Positions 8,669 to 17,723 of a DNA stretch of 64,000 nucleotides are shown one piece after another. Under the pieces are notes generated by a model. It saw nothing but the letters and a program-made list of their open reading frames with translations, ran no database searches and was not told the DNA's origin. The translations under genes were made by a program, and so were the position numbers. Numbering within the stretch: the first letter of the stretch is position 1; the number at the start of each line of letters is the position of its first letter. The stretch spans positions 1 to 64,000 of the forward strand of contig NZ_VSFC01000020.1 of assembly GCF_008084905.1 (NCBI RefSeq), written 5' to 3'. The stretch is from Xanthomarina maritima (lineage in GTDB: Bacteria; Bacteroidota; Bacteroidia; Flavobacteriales; Flavobacteriaceae).

Positions 8669-10033
8669 TTATCTGTTTTTTGCGTTTTTAGTTACTTCAG
8701 TTCCCATGTAATCTTGAACGGTTCTAAAGCCAATGTAACTTCTTGCTGAATCAGCATACTCGTAGTCTCTTGAACTAACTGCTAAATAATATGCAACGTC
8801 TTTCCAAGATCCTCCACGTACAACCTTACGTTGATTATTAACATCATTAACGCTCGGATTAATAGTTGAAACGTATTCATAAGAAGAAGGATCGTATGAT
8901 GCACTTACCCATTCTGAAACATTACCAGCCATATTATATAAGTTAAAATCGTTAGGCTCATAAGATTTAGCTTCTACTGTATAAAGTGCTTGATCAGCTG
9001 CATAATCTCCTCTTAATGGTTTAAAGTTCGCCATAAAACAACCTCTGTCGTTTTTAGTATATGGTCCACCCCAAGGGTAAGTTGCAGCTTGCAGACCTCC
9101 TCTTGCAGCATATTCCCATTCTGCTTCAGATGGTAATCTAAATGAATTTACAAAAGCTGCTTTTCTATCTTTCTGATAGGCATTTTTATTCATGGTTCTC
9201 CATTGACAGAAAGCTTTAGCTTGAGTCCAAGACACTCCTACTACAGGATAATCTCCATAAGCATCATGCCAGAAATAATCATTATGCATAGGCTCGTTAT
9301 ATGAATAAGCAAAATCTCTAATCCAAGTAGTAGTATCTGGATAAATTTCCACTTCTTCTTTAACAATAACATCTTTTCTTTTTAAAGATCTGTCTTTGGC
9401 TGCTTTTTCAATATCCATATAAGAATATTGAAACTTAAACTTAGTTACATCCCAAGTTCTTTGTCCATTATAAGATTCTTCAAGAGGTATATACATAGTA
9501 TCCATAACTTCAGCATAATACTCATCTGGATAGTCTTCTGTATCAAAAATTAAATCTATATCTTTATTTAACTTTCTTCCTTCATATCCAGTTGGTCCTA
9601 AGCCACTATAATTATCATACATGTATTTTTCATAAACAGTCATATTTTCAGGATCTGCATCTCTAAACGCAAATTCACCAATACCACCATTTCCAGGAGT
9701 TTCCCCTATTTCATCAGCAAGTATAGCTAATTTAGTTCTAATAGTAGAATCTCTTACCCAATTAACAAATTGGCGATATTCGCTATTTGTAATTTCTGTT
9801 GCGTCCATATAGAAAGACCTTACAGTTACTGTTTTAGATGGCGCATCATGAATACCAGCAAGATCATCGTCTGCTTTACCCATAATAAAAGCGCCTCCTG
9901 GTACTAATTCCATACCATAGGGCTTTTCAGGATGCCATTTTTTTCCTTTAACTCCAACTAGCTCACCTCTGTCCCCAGAGCCACAACTAGCTAACAACGT
10001 TAAAACTGCGGTTAATAAAATAAACTTCTTCAT
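8669..10033 (-). CDS. gldK: Gliding motility / T9SS lipoprotein GldK (PorK)
   Basis: The protein has 454 residues with a lipoprotein signal (lipobox LLASC, Cys17 from this start). The mature part has the formylglycine-generating-enzyme (FGE-sulfatase) fold seen in all GldK proteins: MELVPGGAFIMGK near the start, and GNVSEWV and VRGGSW near the end. It forms an outer-membrane-linked periplasmic ring with GldN in T9SS. Two in-frame ATGs exist (10039 and 10033); I chose the second because MKKFILL is a regular lipoprotein start, but the first is also possible. It is the first gene of the gldKLMN transcript. Confidence 0.94.
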   Translation of the reverse strand: MKKFILLTAVLTLLASCGSGDRGELVGVKGKKWHPEKPYGMELVPGGAFIMGKADDDLAGIHDAPSKTVTVRSFYMDATEITNSEYRQFVNWVRDSTIRTKLAILADEIGETPGNGGIGEFAFRDADPENMTVYEKYMYDNYSGLGPTGYEGRKLNKDIDLIFDTEDYPDEYYAEVMDTMYIPLEESYNGQRTWDVTKFKFQYSYMDIEKAAKDRSLKRKDVIVKEEVEIYPDTTTWIRDFAYSYNEPMHNDYFWHDAYGDYPVVGVSWTQAKAFCQWRTMNKNAYQKDRKAAFVNSFRLPSEAEWEYAARGGLQAATYPWGGPYTKNDRGCFMANFKPLRGDYAADQALYTVEAKSYEPNDFNLYNMAGNVSEWVSASYDPSSYEYVSTINPSVNDVNNQRKVVRGGSWKDVAYYLAVSSRDYEYADSARSYIGFRTVQDYMGTEVTKNAKNR

Positions 10034-10093
10034 ATCCATAGAAAACTCGAGGTTAATAATTTTATAATTTGTCTTAAAAAAATTTTAAGAGCG

Positions 10094-10124
10094 TAAACAT
10101 ATCTATATATTTTCAAAAAAACAA
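10094..10124 (-). promoter_or_regulatory. Putative promoter of gldKLMN
   Basis: On the minus strand TTG (10124-10122) is followed after 20 nt by TATGTTTA (10101-10094), a seven-of-eight type match to TAnnTTTG. It lies just after two terminator-like hairpins, which would insulate gldK from the upstream gene. The predicted leader is about 55 nt. Confidence 0.45.
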
Positions 10125-10132
10125 CTTTTTTT

Positions 10133-10184
10133 AAAAAAATTTTACGTTTCATCGTAAAAAAAGTGCATTTTAACGATGAAATGC
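10133..10184 (-). terminator. Tandem hairpins with T runs between the arginase-like gene and gldK
   Basis: Reading the minus strand, a first stem (10184-10179 with 10170-10165, 8-nt loop) is followed within 2 nt by a run of seven T. A second stem (10159-10153 with 10146-10140, 6-nt loop) is again followed by a T run. The stems are AT-rich but doubled. They may end the arginase-like transcript or act as an attenuator ahead of gldK. Confidence 0.5.
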
Positions 10185-10202
10185 GCATTAAAACAGTATT
10201 AT

Positions 10203-11369
10203 CTACAGACAATTCTTCTGAAATGCTTTATACCAACGGTCTGGTAACTTATTATTACAAGCGTCAATATAATCTTGATGCATGCATGGTAATAACGTAT
10301 GTCTTTTTAATTTATTATTTATTTCAGATAAAAAAGGAATTTCAATCCACCAACGTTGTGTTTTTTTACTTTTATAAAAGATAAGTTCTTGATCATCTAC
10401 TAAGGTAATGAATTTTTGATAGCTCTCATCGTTTAAAAAATCATCATCTTTTACTCTAAAATTGACACCTTCAATAAAATACCAAATAATTTGTGCTATT
10501 AGCATAGAGGTTATATTATTATCTTTTGAAGGTTTATACTCATATATTCCAATAGACGATACTTTATTACTTATTCCAGCATATCTAGAAATAGCACAAA
10601 TTTCTTTTCCATCTAATCCATTAGGAGATGTTTTTTGTCTTGAACTAACTTCAGAAGCTTTTACTGAATTTAAATCTATACTAACAATATTAGCATCTCT
10701 TAAAACAGGCTCTACTAATGTAATATCTTTTGAAACTTGTCCTAATCTATAAGATTCAAAATATAACTTGTCCATTAAATCTATTTCTTCCTGAGAATTA
10801 AAATAGGTCTGATAACCAATTGTAGCGTAATTAAATAGATTATATGGTTTATCTAAAATAATTTTTCCAACAAAACTATCGTTCTTGATTGGCTTTGCTG
10901 AATCGCCTAAATCGAATTTTGAATCGACATTTACAATATTAACCATTGGAGCTATGTCATCATAAGCTCGATAATTAGCATATGTTAAATCTTGACTTCC
11001 TCCTATTATAATAGGTATGATTTTTTTCTGAACTAAAATAGAAATGGTTGTTTTTAATGCGAAGTAAGTATCTTCAACAGACTCACCTTTATTAATATCT
11101 CCTAAATCTGCAATGGTTTTATGCCAGTTACCTGGAAAGAGCGTATATAAGGATTTTCGAATTTCATCTAAATTAAATTCTTCCCCTATATAATTAATGT
11201 CGTTTCTGTTTTCTAGAACACCTATTATTGCTAATTGAACATTCTCTAATTCAGGAATACCTAATTGTTTTGAATGAATTTTAATTTTTTTTCCTAAAGT
11301 TTGTTGAGATAGTAACTCATTATGCGCTAATACCGAATCTGAAACTGGCGATAGAAAATTAAAATTCAT
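10203..11369 (-). CDS. Arginase/formimidoylglutamase-fold protein, metal site degenerate
   Basis: This 388-residue protein has the ureohydrolase (arginase, agmatinase, formimidoylglutamase) domain over about residues 40-330. All three metal-ligand motifs are recognisable but altered: GGSQD at 123-127 where GG(D/G)H is expected, DSKFD at 149-153 where DAHxD is expected, and SIDLN at 230-234 where SxDxD is expected. Both histidines and one aspartate of the binuclear Mn site are thus lost, and a normal hydrolase activity is unlikely. It sits between topA (27 nt upstream) and gldK, a place that hints at a structural or regulatory role, but this is inference. Automatic annotation would probably call it formimidoylglutamase or arginase. 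Confidence 0.8.
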   Translation of the reverse strand: MNFNFLSPVSDSVLAHNELLSQQTLGKKIKIHSKQLGIPELENVQLAIIGVLENRNDINYIGEEFNLDEIRKSLYTLFPGNWHKTIADLGDINKGESVEDTYFALKTTISILVQKKIIPIIIGGSQDLTYANYRAYDDIAPMVNIVNVDSKFDLGDSAKPIKNDSFVGKIILDKPYNLFNYATIGYQTYFNSQEEIDLMDKLYFESYRLGQVSKDITLVEPVLRDANIVSIDLNSVKASEVSSRQKTSPNGLDGKEICAISRYAGISNKVSSIGIYEYKPSKDNNITSMLIAQIIWYFIEGVNFRVKDDDFLNDESYQKFITLVDDQELIFYKSKKTQRWWIEIPFLSEINNKLKRHTLLPCMHQDYIDACNNKLPDRWYKAFQKNCL

Positions 11370-11396
11370 TAGGTAATTCTTGTCGTTTTTATGTTT

Positions 11397-13901
11397 TTAC
11401 TTCTTTTTAGTAGTTGTTTTCTTTTTAGCAACTTTCTTTTTAGCCGTTTTTTTCTTAGGCGCTTTTTCTTCTATAATAACCTTAGCTTCTTCTAATGTCA
11501 TTTCAGACACATCGACTGTCTTTGGTAATTCAATTTTTATTTTTCCTTGAATAATGTTGTGTCTTCCCCAACGTGCTTTCTCTATACGAATACCTTCAGC
11601 TTCCCAATGGTGGATCAATTTATCTTTTTCTTTTTGAATTTTATCTTCAATCAATGTTATGATATCTCTATCAGATAAATTATCCCAATCGTACTTCTTA
11701 TTCACATTAATAAACATGTTGTTCCATTTTATAAATGGCCCAAAACGTCCTTTTCCTTTTTGAACTGGCAATCCTTGATAGGTATAAATTGGTGCATCTG
11801 CTTCTTGTTTCTCTTTAATTAAAACAATAGCATCTTCTAATTCTACACTTAAGGCGTCTACACCTGCAGGTAAAGATACAAATGCTTTTCCAAATTTTAC
11901 ATAAGGACCAAAACGTCCATTATTTACTTCTACTTCTTCTCCTTCAAACTTTCCAAGGTGTTTTGGAAGTTTAAATAAATCCATAGCCTCTTCATATGTA
12001 ATAGTATTAAGTTGTTGGTCTGGAGATAAACTTGCAAATTGTGGTTTTTCTTCTTCTTCTGCCGTTCCTAATTGTACCATAGGTCCAAATTTACCTAAAC
12101 GCACACTAACTTGACGTCCAGTATTTGGATCTGTTCCTAGAATTCTTTCTCCCGATTCTCTATCTGCATTTTCTTGAACATCTTCTACTGTAGGATGAAA
12201 ATCTTTATAAAAGTCTTTCATCATTTTAGTCCAATCAACTTTTCCTTCAGCAATATCATCAAAATCTTCTTCAACTTTTGCCGTAAAATTGTAATCTAAT
12301 ATATGTTCAAAATGATTTACTAAAAAATCAGTAACAATCATTCCAATATCTGTTGGAACTAATTTTCCTTTATCAGAACCTACTTTTTCTGTTAACATTT
12401 TGTCTTTTACCTGACCTTGTTTTAATGTTAACTGTGAATAATTACGTTCAACACCTTCTACTGTACCTTTCTCAACATAATTTCTATTTTGAATTGTAGA
12501 AATAGTTGGCGCATACGTAGATGGTCTACCAATTCCTAATTCTTCTAATTGTTTAACCAAAGAGGCTTCCGTATATCTATATGGTGCACGTGTGTAACGT
12601 TCTGTTGCTGTTATATAATTATTTAGAAGCGATTCGTTGGTTTTCATTACTGGCAACATGCCTTCTTGTTCCGTATCTTCATCATCAGTTCCTTCAAGAT
12701 ACACTTTTAAAAACCCTTCAAAAGTTATTACCTCACCATTTGCAGAAAATGTATCGTTATGGGTTGAAGCACTAATTTTAACATTAGTTCTTTCAAGTTC
12801 AGCATCACTCATTTGAGATGCAATAGCACGTTTCCATATCAAATCATATAATCTTGCTTGATCTCTATCGATATCTACTGAATGTAATGAAAAATCTGTA
12901 GGTCGAATGGCCTCATGCGCTTCTTGTGCTCCTTTTGTTTTTCCTTTATAATTTCTAGGCTTACTAAATTTAGTTCCATAGGCACTTTCTATGGCTGCTT
13001 GTGCCCCTTTTCTAGCTTCATCAGATAAATTAACGCTGTCGGTTCTCATATAAGTAATCAAACCTGCTTCATACAAACGTTGAGCCATGGTCATGGTTTT
13101 ACTTACTGAAAAATATAATTTTCTAGATGCATCTTGTTGTAAGGTAGAAGTTGTAAATGGTGCTGCAGGCGACTTTTTAGCTGGTTTTTTTTCTAAGTCT
13201 GCAACCTTAAATCTAGCTTTAGCATTTTTCTCTAAGAATACTTGAGCCTCTTTTTTAGTTGCAAATGTCTTTGGAAGTTTAGCTTTAAAAGCTTGACCTT
13301 CTTCATTAGAGAATTCAGCATCAATTCTATATGATGCTTCAGGTTTAAAATCTTGAATTTCACGTTCGCGTTCTACAATTAATCTAACAGAAACTGACTG
13401 TACACGCCCAGCTGACAACCCTCCTTTTACTTTTCTCCAAAGCACAGGAGACAATTCGTAACCAACAATTCTATCTAAAACACGACGAGCTTGTTGTGCA
13501 TCTACCAAATCGTAATCAATACCTCTTGGGTTTTCAATTGCTTTTTGAATTGCCGATTTAGTAATTTCATGAAAAACAATACGTTTAGTCTTTTCTTTAT
13601 CTAAATTTAAAGATTCTGCCAAATGCCAAGCTATAGCTTCTCCTTCTCTATCTTCATCACTTGCTAACCAAACCATTTCGGCTTTTTTAGCTAAGTCCTT
13701 AAGTTTTTTTACAACTGCTTTTTTATCTTTAGAAACTTCATATTTAGGTTTAAAATCTCCATCTACATCTACTCCTAACTCTTTAGAAGGCAAGTCTGCA
13801 ATATGTCCAAAACTAGATTCTACCTTGAAATCTTTTCCAAGGAATTTTTCAATGGTTTTGGCCTTTGCTGGTGACTCTACTATTACTAAATTCTTCGCCA
13901 T
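11397..13901 (-). CDS. topA: DNA topoisomerase I
   Basis: The protein has 834 residues and is a type IA topoisomerase that relaxes negative supercoils. The Toprim domain starts at KNLVIVESPAKAKTIEKF (3-20) and includes SDEDREGEAIA (81-91). The catalytic tyrosine is Tyr284 in LITYMRTDSVNLS. The C-terminus carries repeated topoisomerase C-terminal repeat units (for example GRFGPYVKFGK and GRFGPFIKW) instead of classical four-Cys zinc fingers, and ends in a very lysine-rich tail (about the last 25 residues) likely to bind DNA non-specifically. This layout is usual in Flavobacteriia. It is probably co-transcribed with the arginase-like gene downstream. Confidence 0.97.
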   Translation of the reverse strand: MAKNLVIVESPAKAKTIEKFLGKDFKVESSFGHIADLPSKELGVDVDGDFKPKYEVSKDKKAVVKKLKDLAKKAEMVWLASDEDREGEAIAWHLAESLNLDKEKTKRIVFHEITKSAIQKAIENPRGIDYDLVDAQQARRVLDRIVGYELSPVLWRKVKGGLSAGRVQSVSVRLIVEREREIQDFKPEASYRIDAEFSNEEGQAFKAKLPKTFATKKEAQVFLEKNAKARFKVADLEKKPAKKSPAAPFTTSTLQQDASRKLYFSVSKTMTMAQRLYEAGLITYMRTDSVNLSDEARKGAQAAIESAYGTKFSKPRNYKGKTKGAQEAHEAIRPTDFSLHSVDIDRDQARLYDLIWKRAIASQMSDAELERTNVKISASTHNDTFSANGEVITFEGFLKVYLEGTDDEDTEQEGMLPVMKTNESLLNNYITATERYTRAPYRYTEASLVKQLEELGIGRPSTYAPTISTIQNRNYVEKGTVEGVERNYSQLTLKQGQVKDKMLTEKVGSDKGKLVPTDIGMIVTDFLVNHFEHILDYNFTAKVEEDFDDIAEGKVDWTKMMKDFYKDFHPTVEDVQENADRESGERILGTDPNTGRQVSVRLGKFGPMVQLGTAEEEEKPQFASLSPDQQLNTITYEEAMDLFKLPKHLGKFEGEEVEVNNGRFGPYVKFGKAFVSLPAGVDALSVELEDAIVLIKEKQEADAPIYTYQGLPVQKGKGRFGPFIKWNNMFINVNKKYDWDNLSDRDIITLIEDKIQKEKDKLIHHWEAEGIRIEKARWGRHNIIQGKIKIELPKTVDVSEMTLEEAKVIIEEKAPKKKTAKKKVAKKKTTTKKK

Positions 13902-13920
13902 GTTTGATTTTTTAAGGCTA

Positions 13921-13928
13921 CAAATGTA
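13921..13928 (-). promoter_or_regulatory. Possible -7 box for topA
   Basis: The minus strand reads TACATTTG, an exact TAnnTTTG match, ending 20 nt before the topA start codon. No convincing -33 element was found. Confidence 0.45.
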
Positions 13929-13995
13929 TGTGAAAAATTATTTATCTTCCTAATTTATAAATTATTCAATCTTAAAAACATCAATTATAGGCATT

Positions 13996-14022
13996 AAAAA
14001 AGCCCGAATAATCAGGCTTTTT
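13996..14022 (-). terminator. Terminator after the 14.0-14.8 kb membrane-protein gene
   Basis: The hairpin GCC-C-GA / TC-A-GGC has one internal mismatch and an ATAA loop. It is flanked by A and T runs, so on the minus strand it ends in a T tract. It lies 22 nt beyond the stop of the membrane-protein gene. Confidence 0.7.
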
Positions 14023-14043
14023 GATAAGTAAATATTGAATGTA

Positions 14044-14808
14044 TCATTCTTTATTAATTGTTGTCTCGTTTGAGTTTTCAAAACCAACAGATTCTTTATA
14101 AATAAAATAAACTGGTAAATATGAAAATGAGGCTGTAACAAAAACACCAATAAGACACATAAGCATTCCTACTATCTGAGCCAAAATAGCTGAGATAATT
14201 ATAAGTCCAAAAGTTATTAGCCATTTTTTATTTCCTAAATCAAAACCAGTTTTCACTATTTCTGTTGCAGACATTTCTGGATTAAATGCAAATATCACAT
14301 TCATTAAAGTAACTGGAACAATAACATATATTATAGGAATTACACAAAGCATAGTAGCTATTAAAGTAATTGCAAAAGTTAATAAAGCTAATTTTATTAC
14401 TTTTCCTAAATATGGTCTTTTTAAATAATAAAAATAATCATCAGATCCTGCTTCATTTAAATCCTTTAGCTTACATATTCTATAAAAAGACGCTTTCATT
14501 CCAAAGCTAATAACCATTGCTACAAATGAAAATATTAAGATAAAAATAAAGAAAGGAATCATTAATATAATATTAAAATCGTCGTTATAGCCAGAATAAC
14601 TAGAATATCCGGTTTCTAAAAAGCCAGCACCAATTAATGGCAAATACATAATTAAATAAAATGGAAGTAAAATTGCCATCGTTAATAACAACATTACCAA
14701 ACCTTGAACCCATACTTTCTTAAAGAGTTCAATACACTTACTAAAAATATCGCCAAAGTCTAAAGCTTTTGCATTCTGTATTCTAACTTGAATTTCTGAA
14801 AATTGCAT
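14044..14808 (-). CDS. Predicted polytopic membrane protein, function unknown
   Basis: The protein has 254 residues. A soluble N-terminus (FGDIFSKCIELFKKVW) precedes about five or six hydrophobic helices, roughly at 36-62, 82-104, 133-165 and 190-235. The middle has a conserved-looking FGMKASFYRICKLKD stretch. Such proteins are common next to topA or miaB in Flavobacteriaceae and have sometimes been named beta-carotene monooxygenase without evidence; I see no catalytic motif that supports this. It appears to be a single-gene unit with a hairpin terminator after it. Function is unknown. Confidence 0.7.
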   Translation of the reverse strand: MQFSEIQVRIQNAKALDFGDIFSKCIELFKKVWVQGLVMLLLTMAILLPFYLIMYLPLIGAGFLETGYSSYSGYNDDFNIILMIPFFIFILIFSFVAMVISFGMKASFYRICKLKDLNEAGSDDYFYYLKRPYLGKVIKLALLTFAITLIATMLCVIPIIYVIVPVTLMNVIFAFNPEMSATEIVKTGFDLGNKKWLITFGLIIISAILAQIVGMLMCLIGVFVTASFSYLPVYFIYKESVGFENSNETTINKE

Positions 14809-14882
14809 CTTATATAATTTTGATTAGTATTTAAAGGTAGTTATTTTTTTATCAATTCAAATAATAAATTACACACTGCCAC

Positions 14883-14915
14883 TTTGTCACTTTACTCAAA
14901 ATAATTGTATCTTTG
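14883..14915 (+). promoter_or_regulatory. Promoter of miaB
   Basis: TTTG at 14883-14886 is followed after 21 nt by TATCTTTG at 14908-14915, a full match to the Bacteroidetes promoter consensus. The predicted transcript has a leader of about 50 nt before the ATG at 14971. Confidence 0.7.
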
Positions 14916-14970
14916 CATGCTTATTGACAATTTATATAAAATAACATTTCCACTTGTGTGGGAAATACAT

Positions 14971-16416
14971 ATGGAAAAGATTATTGACGAAAATAAACAA
15001 GGCGAAAGCTTAGTTATAGAAAATAAAGAGAATAACACGAAACAACTTTATATAGAAAGTTATGGATGTGCTATGAATTTTAGTGATAGTGAAATTGTTG
15101 CCTCTATACTCTCAGATCAAGGTTATAACACCACACAATCTCTTGAAGATGCAGATTTAGTTTTAGTAAATACTTGTTCTATTCGTGATAAAGCAGAACA
15201 AACTGTTAGAAAAAGATTAGAAAAATACAATGCTGTAAAACGTACTAATCCGAAAATGAAGGTTGGCGTATTAGGCTGTATGGCTGAACGCTTAAAAAGC
15301 AAATTTCTTGAGGAAGAAAAGATTGTAGACCTAGTTGTTGGTCCAGATGCTTATAAAGATTTACCAAATCTACTTGCAGAAGTTGAAGATGGAAGAGATG
15401 CTATAAATGTCATTCTTTCTAAAGAAGAAACTTATGGAGATGTTTCTCCTGTTCGTTTAAACACAAATGGTGTTTCGGCATTTGTATCTATTACTCGTGG
15501 TTGCGACAACATGTGTACCTTTTGTGTGGTTCCATTTACAAGAGGACGTGAAAGAAGTCGTGATCCTCAAAGTATTTTAGAAGAAGTCAATGATTTATGG
15601 TCTAAAGGCTATAAAGAAATTACGCTTTTAGGTCAAAATGTGGACAGTTACCTTTGGTATGGTGGAGGATTGAAGAAAGATTTTGTTAATGCTAGTGAAA
15701 TTCAAAAAGCAACTGCAGTTAATTTTTCTAATTTACTTGAATTGTGTGCTAAAGCACAGCCAAAAATGCGAATTCGTTTTTCTACATCTAATCCACAGGA
15801 TTTAACCTTGGATGTTATAGAAACTATGGCAAAATTCCCTAACATATGTAAGCATATCCATTTACCAGTTCAAAGTGGTAGTAATAGAATTTTAAAGGAA
15901 ATGAACCGTTTACATACTCGTGAAGAATATTTCCAGTTAATTGACAATATAAAACGCATTCTTCCAAGTTGTTCTATAAGTCAAGATTTAATTGCTGGTT
16001 TCCCAACAGAAACAGAACAAGACCATCAAGACACCTTGAGTTTAATGGATTATGTAAAATATAATTTTGGTTATATGTTTACTTATTCCGAAAGACCTGG
16101 AACTCTTGCTGAAAGAAAATTGGAAGATGATGTTCCTGAGGAAACTAAAAAACGTAGATTGGCAGAAATTGTTCAAAGACAACGTGAACATAGTGAGATT
16201 AAAACAAAAGAATATTTAAACACTACTGTTGAAGTTTTAATAGAAAGAGAATCTAAAAAATCGGATTCAGAATGGTCTGGAAGAACATCTCAAAACATAG
16301 TAGCTGTGTTTCCAAAAGCAAATTATAAAATTGGAGATTTAGTAAACGTAAAAGTAACCCATTGCACAAGTGCAACACTAATTGGCGAAGCATTAGAACT
16401 TTCGAATAATAATTAA
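14971..16416 (+). CDS. miaB: tRNA-2-methylthio-N6-dimethylallyladenosine synthase MiaB
   Basis: The protein has 481 residues and is a radical-SAM methylthiotransferase that converts i6A37 to ms2i6A37 in tRNAs reading UNN codons. The N-terminal MTTase domain has the three cluster cysteines (GCAMNFSDSE, VNTCSIRDKAE, GCMAERL). The radical SAM cluster is GCDNMCTFCVVPFTRGRER, and a TRAM domain closes the C-terminus. I chose the ATG at 14971, since the longer frame begins inside the promoter. The next gene starts directly at the stop codon, so the two are co-transcribed. Confidence 0.97.
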   Translation: MEKIIDENKQGESLVIENKENNTKQLYIESYGCAMNFSDSEIVASILSDQGYNTTQSLEDADLVLVNTCSIRDKAEQTVRKRLEKYNAVKRTNPKMKVGVLGCMAERLKSKFLEEEKIVDLVVGPDAYKDLPNLLAEVEDGRDAINVILSKEETYGDVSPVRLNTNGVSAFVSITRGCDNMCTFCVVPFTRGRERSRDPQSILEEVNDLWSKGYKEITLLGQNVDSYLWYGGGLKKDFVNASEIQKATAVNFSNLLELCAKAQPKMRIRFSTSNPQDLTLDVIETMAKFPNICKHIHLPVQSGSNRILKEMNRLHTREEYFQLIDNIKRILPSCSISQDLIAGFPTETEQDHQDTLSLMDYVKYNFGYMFTYSERPGTLAERKLEDDVPEETKKRRLAEIVQRQREHSEIKTKEYLNTTVEVLIERESKKSDSEWSGRTSQNIVAVFPKANYKIGDLVNVKVTHCTSATLIGEALELSNNN

Positions 16417-17679
16417 ATGGAATCCATTCAAGCAACAAAACAACGATTTGGAATAATTGGCAACGATCCCAAACTTAATCGTGCCATAGAAAAAGCAATA
16501 CAAGTAGCACCAACAGATATTTCGGTATTAGTTACTGGAGAATCAGGTGTTGGTAAAGAAAGTATTCCAAAAATCATACATCAACTATCACATAGAAAAC
16601 ACGGAAAATATATTGCAGTAAACTGTGGTGCCATTCCAGAAGGCACTATAGACAGCGAACTTTTCGGACATGAAAAAGGTGCTTTTACTGGAGCAACACA
16701 AACGCGTTCTGGTTATTTTGAAGTTGCAGATGGAGGCACTATTTTTTTAGATGAAGTAGGCGAATTACCTCTTACAACTCAAGTACGTTTATTACGTGTT
16801 CTTGAAAATGGCGAATTTATAAAAGTAGGTTCAAGTCAGGTTCAAAAAACCAATGTACGTATTGTAGCAGCCACAAATGTTAACATGTTTGATGCTATTA
16901 AAAAAGAAAAATTCCGTGAAGACTTGTATTACAGGTTAAGTACAGTTGAAATCCATTTACCTCCTTTAAGAAACAGAAAAGACGACATCCACCTACTGTT
17001 TAGAAAATTTGCTAGCGATTTTGCTTTAAAATACAAAATGCCAACTATCAAACTAACTGATGATGCTATTACTTTACTTTTAAAATATAGATGGAGTGGT
17101 AATATTAGACAGTTACGAAATGTTGCCGAACAGATCTCTGTTTTAGAACAAAATAGAACTATTAATGCTTCAACATTACAAGGTTATTTACCAAATGAAG
17201 GCAGTAATTTACCAGCCGTTATAAACACATCTAAAGCTGAAAGCGATTTTAGTAACGAACGTGAAATTTTATATAAGGTATTGTTCGATATGAAAAGTGA
17301 TTTGAACGACTTAAAAAAACTGACCATGGAACTCATGAAAAGTGGCAATGCTAAAGAGGTTCAAAAAGATCATGAAGGTTTAATTCAAAAAATTTATGGA
17401 GAAGATGAAGATATAGAAGATTCTGCTATTGAAGACTTAGAAGTATTATCTATTCCCGAAAAATCTTCAAACCACATAGAACCTAATGAAGAACATCAAG
17501 ACAAATATCACTTTGCTGAAGAAATTGAAGAAGAAGAAACCCTATCTTTACACGATAAAGAATTAGAACTGATAAAAAAATCGCTTGATCGTCACGACGG
17601 AAAGCGCAAATTAGCAGCAGCAGAACTTGGCATAAGTGAACGTACTTTATACAGAAAAATTAAGCAGTTCGATTTATAG
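16417..17679 (+). CDS. Sigma-54-dependent transcriptional activator (AAA+ / Fis type)
   Basis: The protein has 420 residues. It has a sigma-54 interaction AAA+ domain over about residues 12-240 with Walker A GESGVGKE (41-48), GAFTGA loop (88-93) and Walker B TIFLDEVGE (108-116). A long acidic linker (about 255-385) follows, and a Fis-type helix-turn-helix lies at the very C-terminus (LAAAELGISERTLYRKIKQ). There is no receiver or sensor domain at the N-terminus, so activity must be controlled by another protein or by level. The ATG abuts the miaB stop. It is the only sigma-54 activator here, and a sigma-54-like promoter lies before groES about 3.4 kb downstream. Confidence 0.92.
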   Translation: MESIQATKQRFGIIGNDPKLNRAIEKAIQVAPTDISVLVTGESGVGKESIPKIIHQLSHRKHGKYIAVNCGAIPEGTIDSELFGHEKGAFTGATQTRSGYFEVADGGTIFLDEVGELPLTTQVRLLRVLENGEFIKVGSSQVQKTNVRIVAATNVNMFDAIKKEKFREDLYYRLSTVEIHLPPLRNRKDDIHLLFRKFASDFALKYKMPTIKLTDDAITLLLKYRWSGNIRQLRNVAEQISVLEQNRTINASTLQGYLPNEGSNLPAVINTSKAESDFSNEREILYKVLFDMKSDLNDLKKLTMELMKSGNAKEVQKDHEGLIQKIYGEDEDIEDSAIEDLEVLSIPEKSSNHIEPNEEHQDKYHFAEEIEEEETLSLHDKELELIKKSLDRHDGKRKLAAAELGISERTLYRKIKQFDL

Positions 17680-17723
17680 ATTAAGTTTTTTGTATCTTTA
17701 AAAAGCTAAAAATCAGTTCTCAT

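Noticed and set aside
10163-10384. Plus-strand 73-codon frame over the gldK leader
   Set aside because: It overlaps the arginase-like coding region and the hairpins and has no recognisable content.
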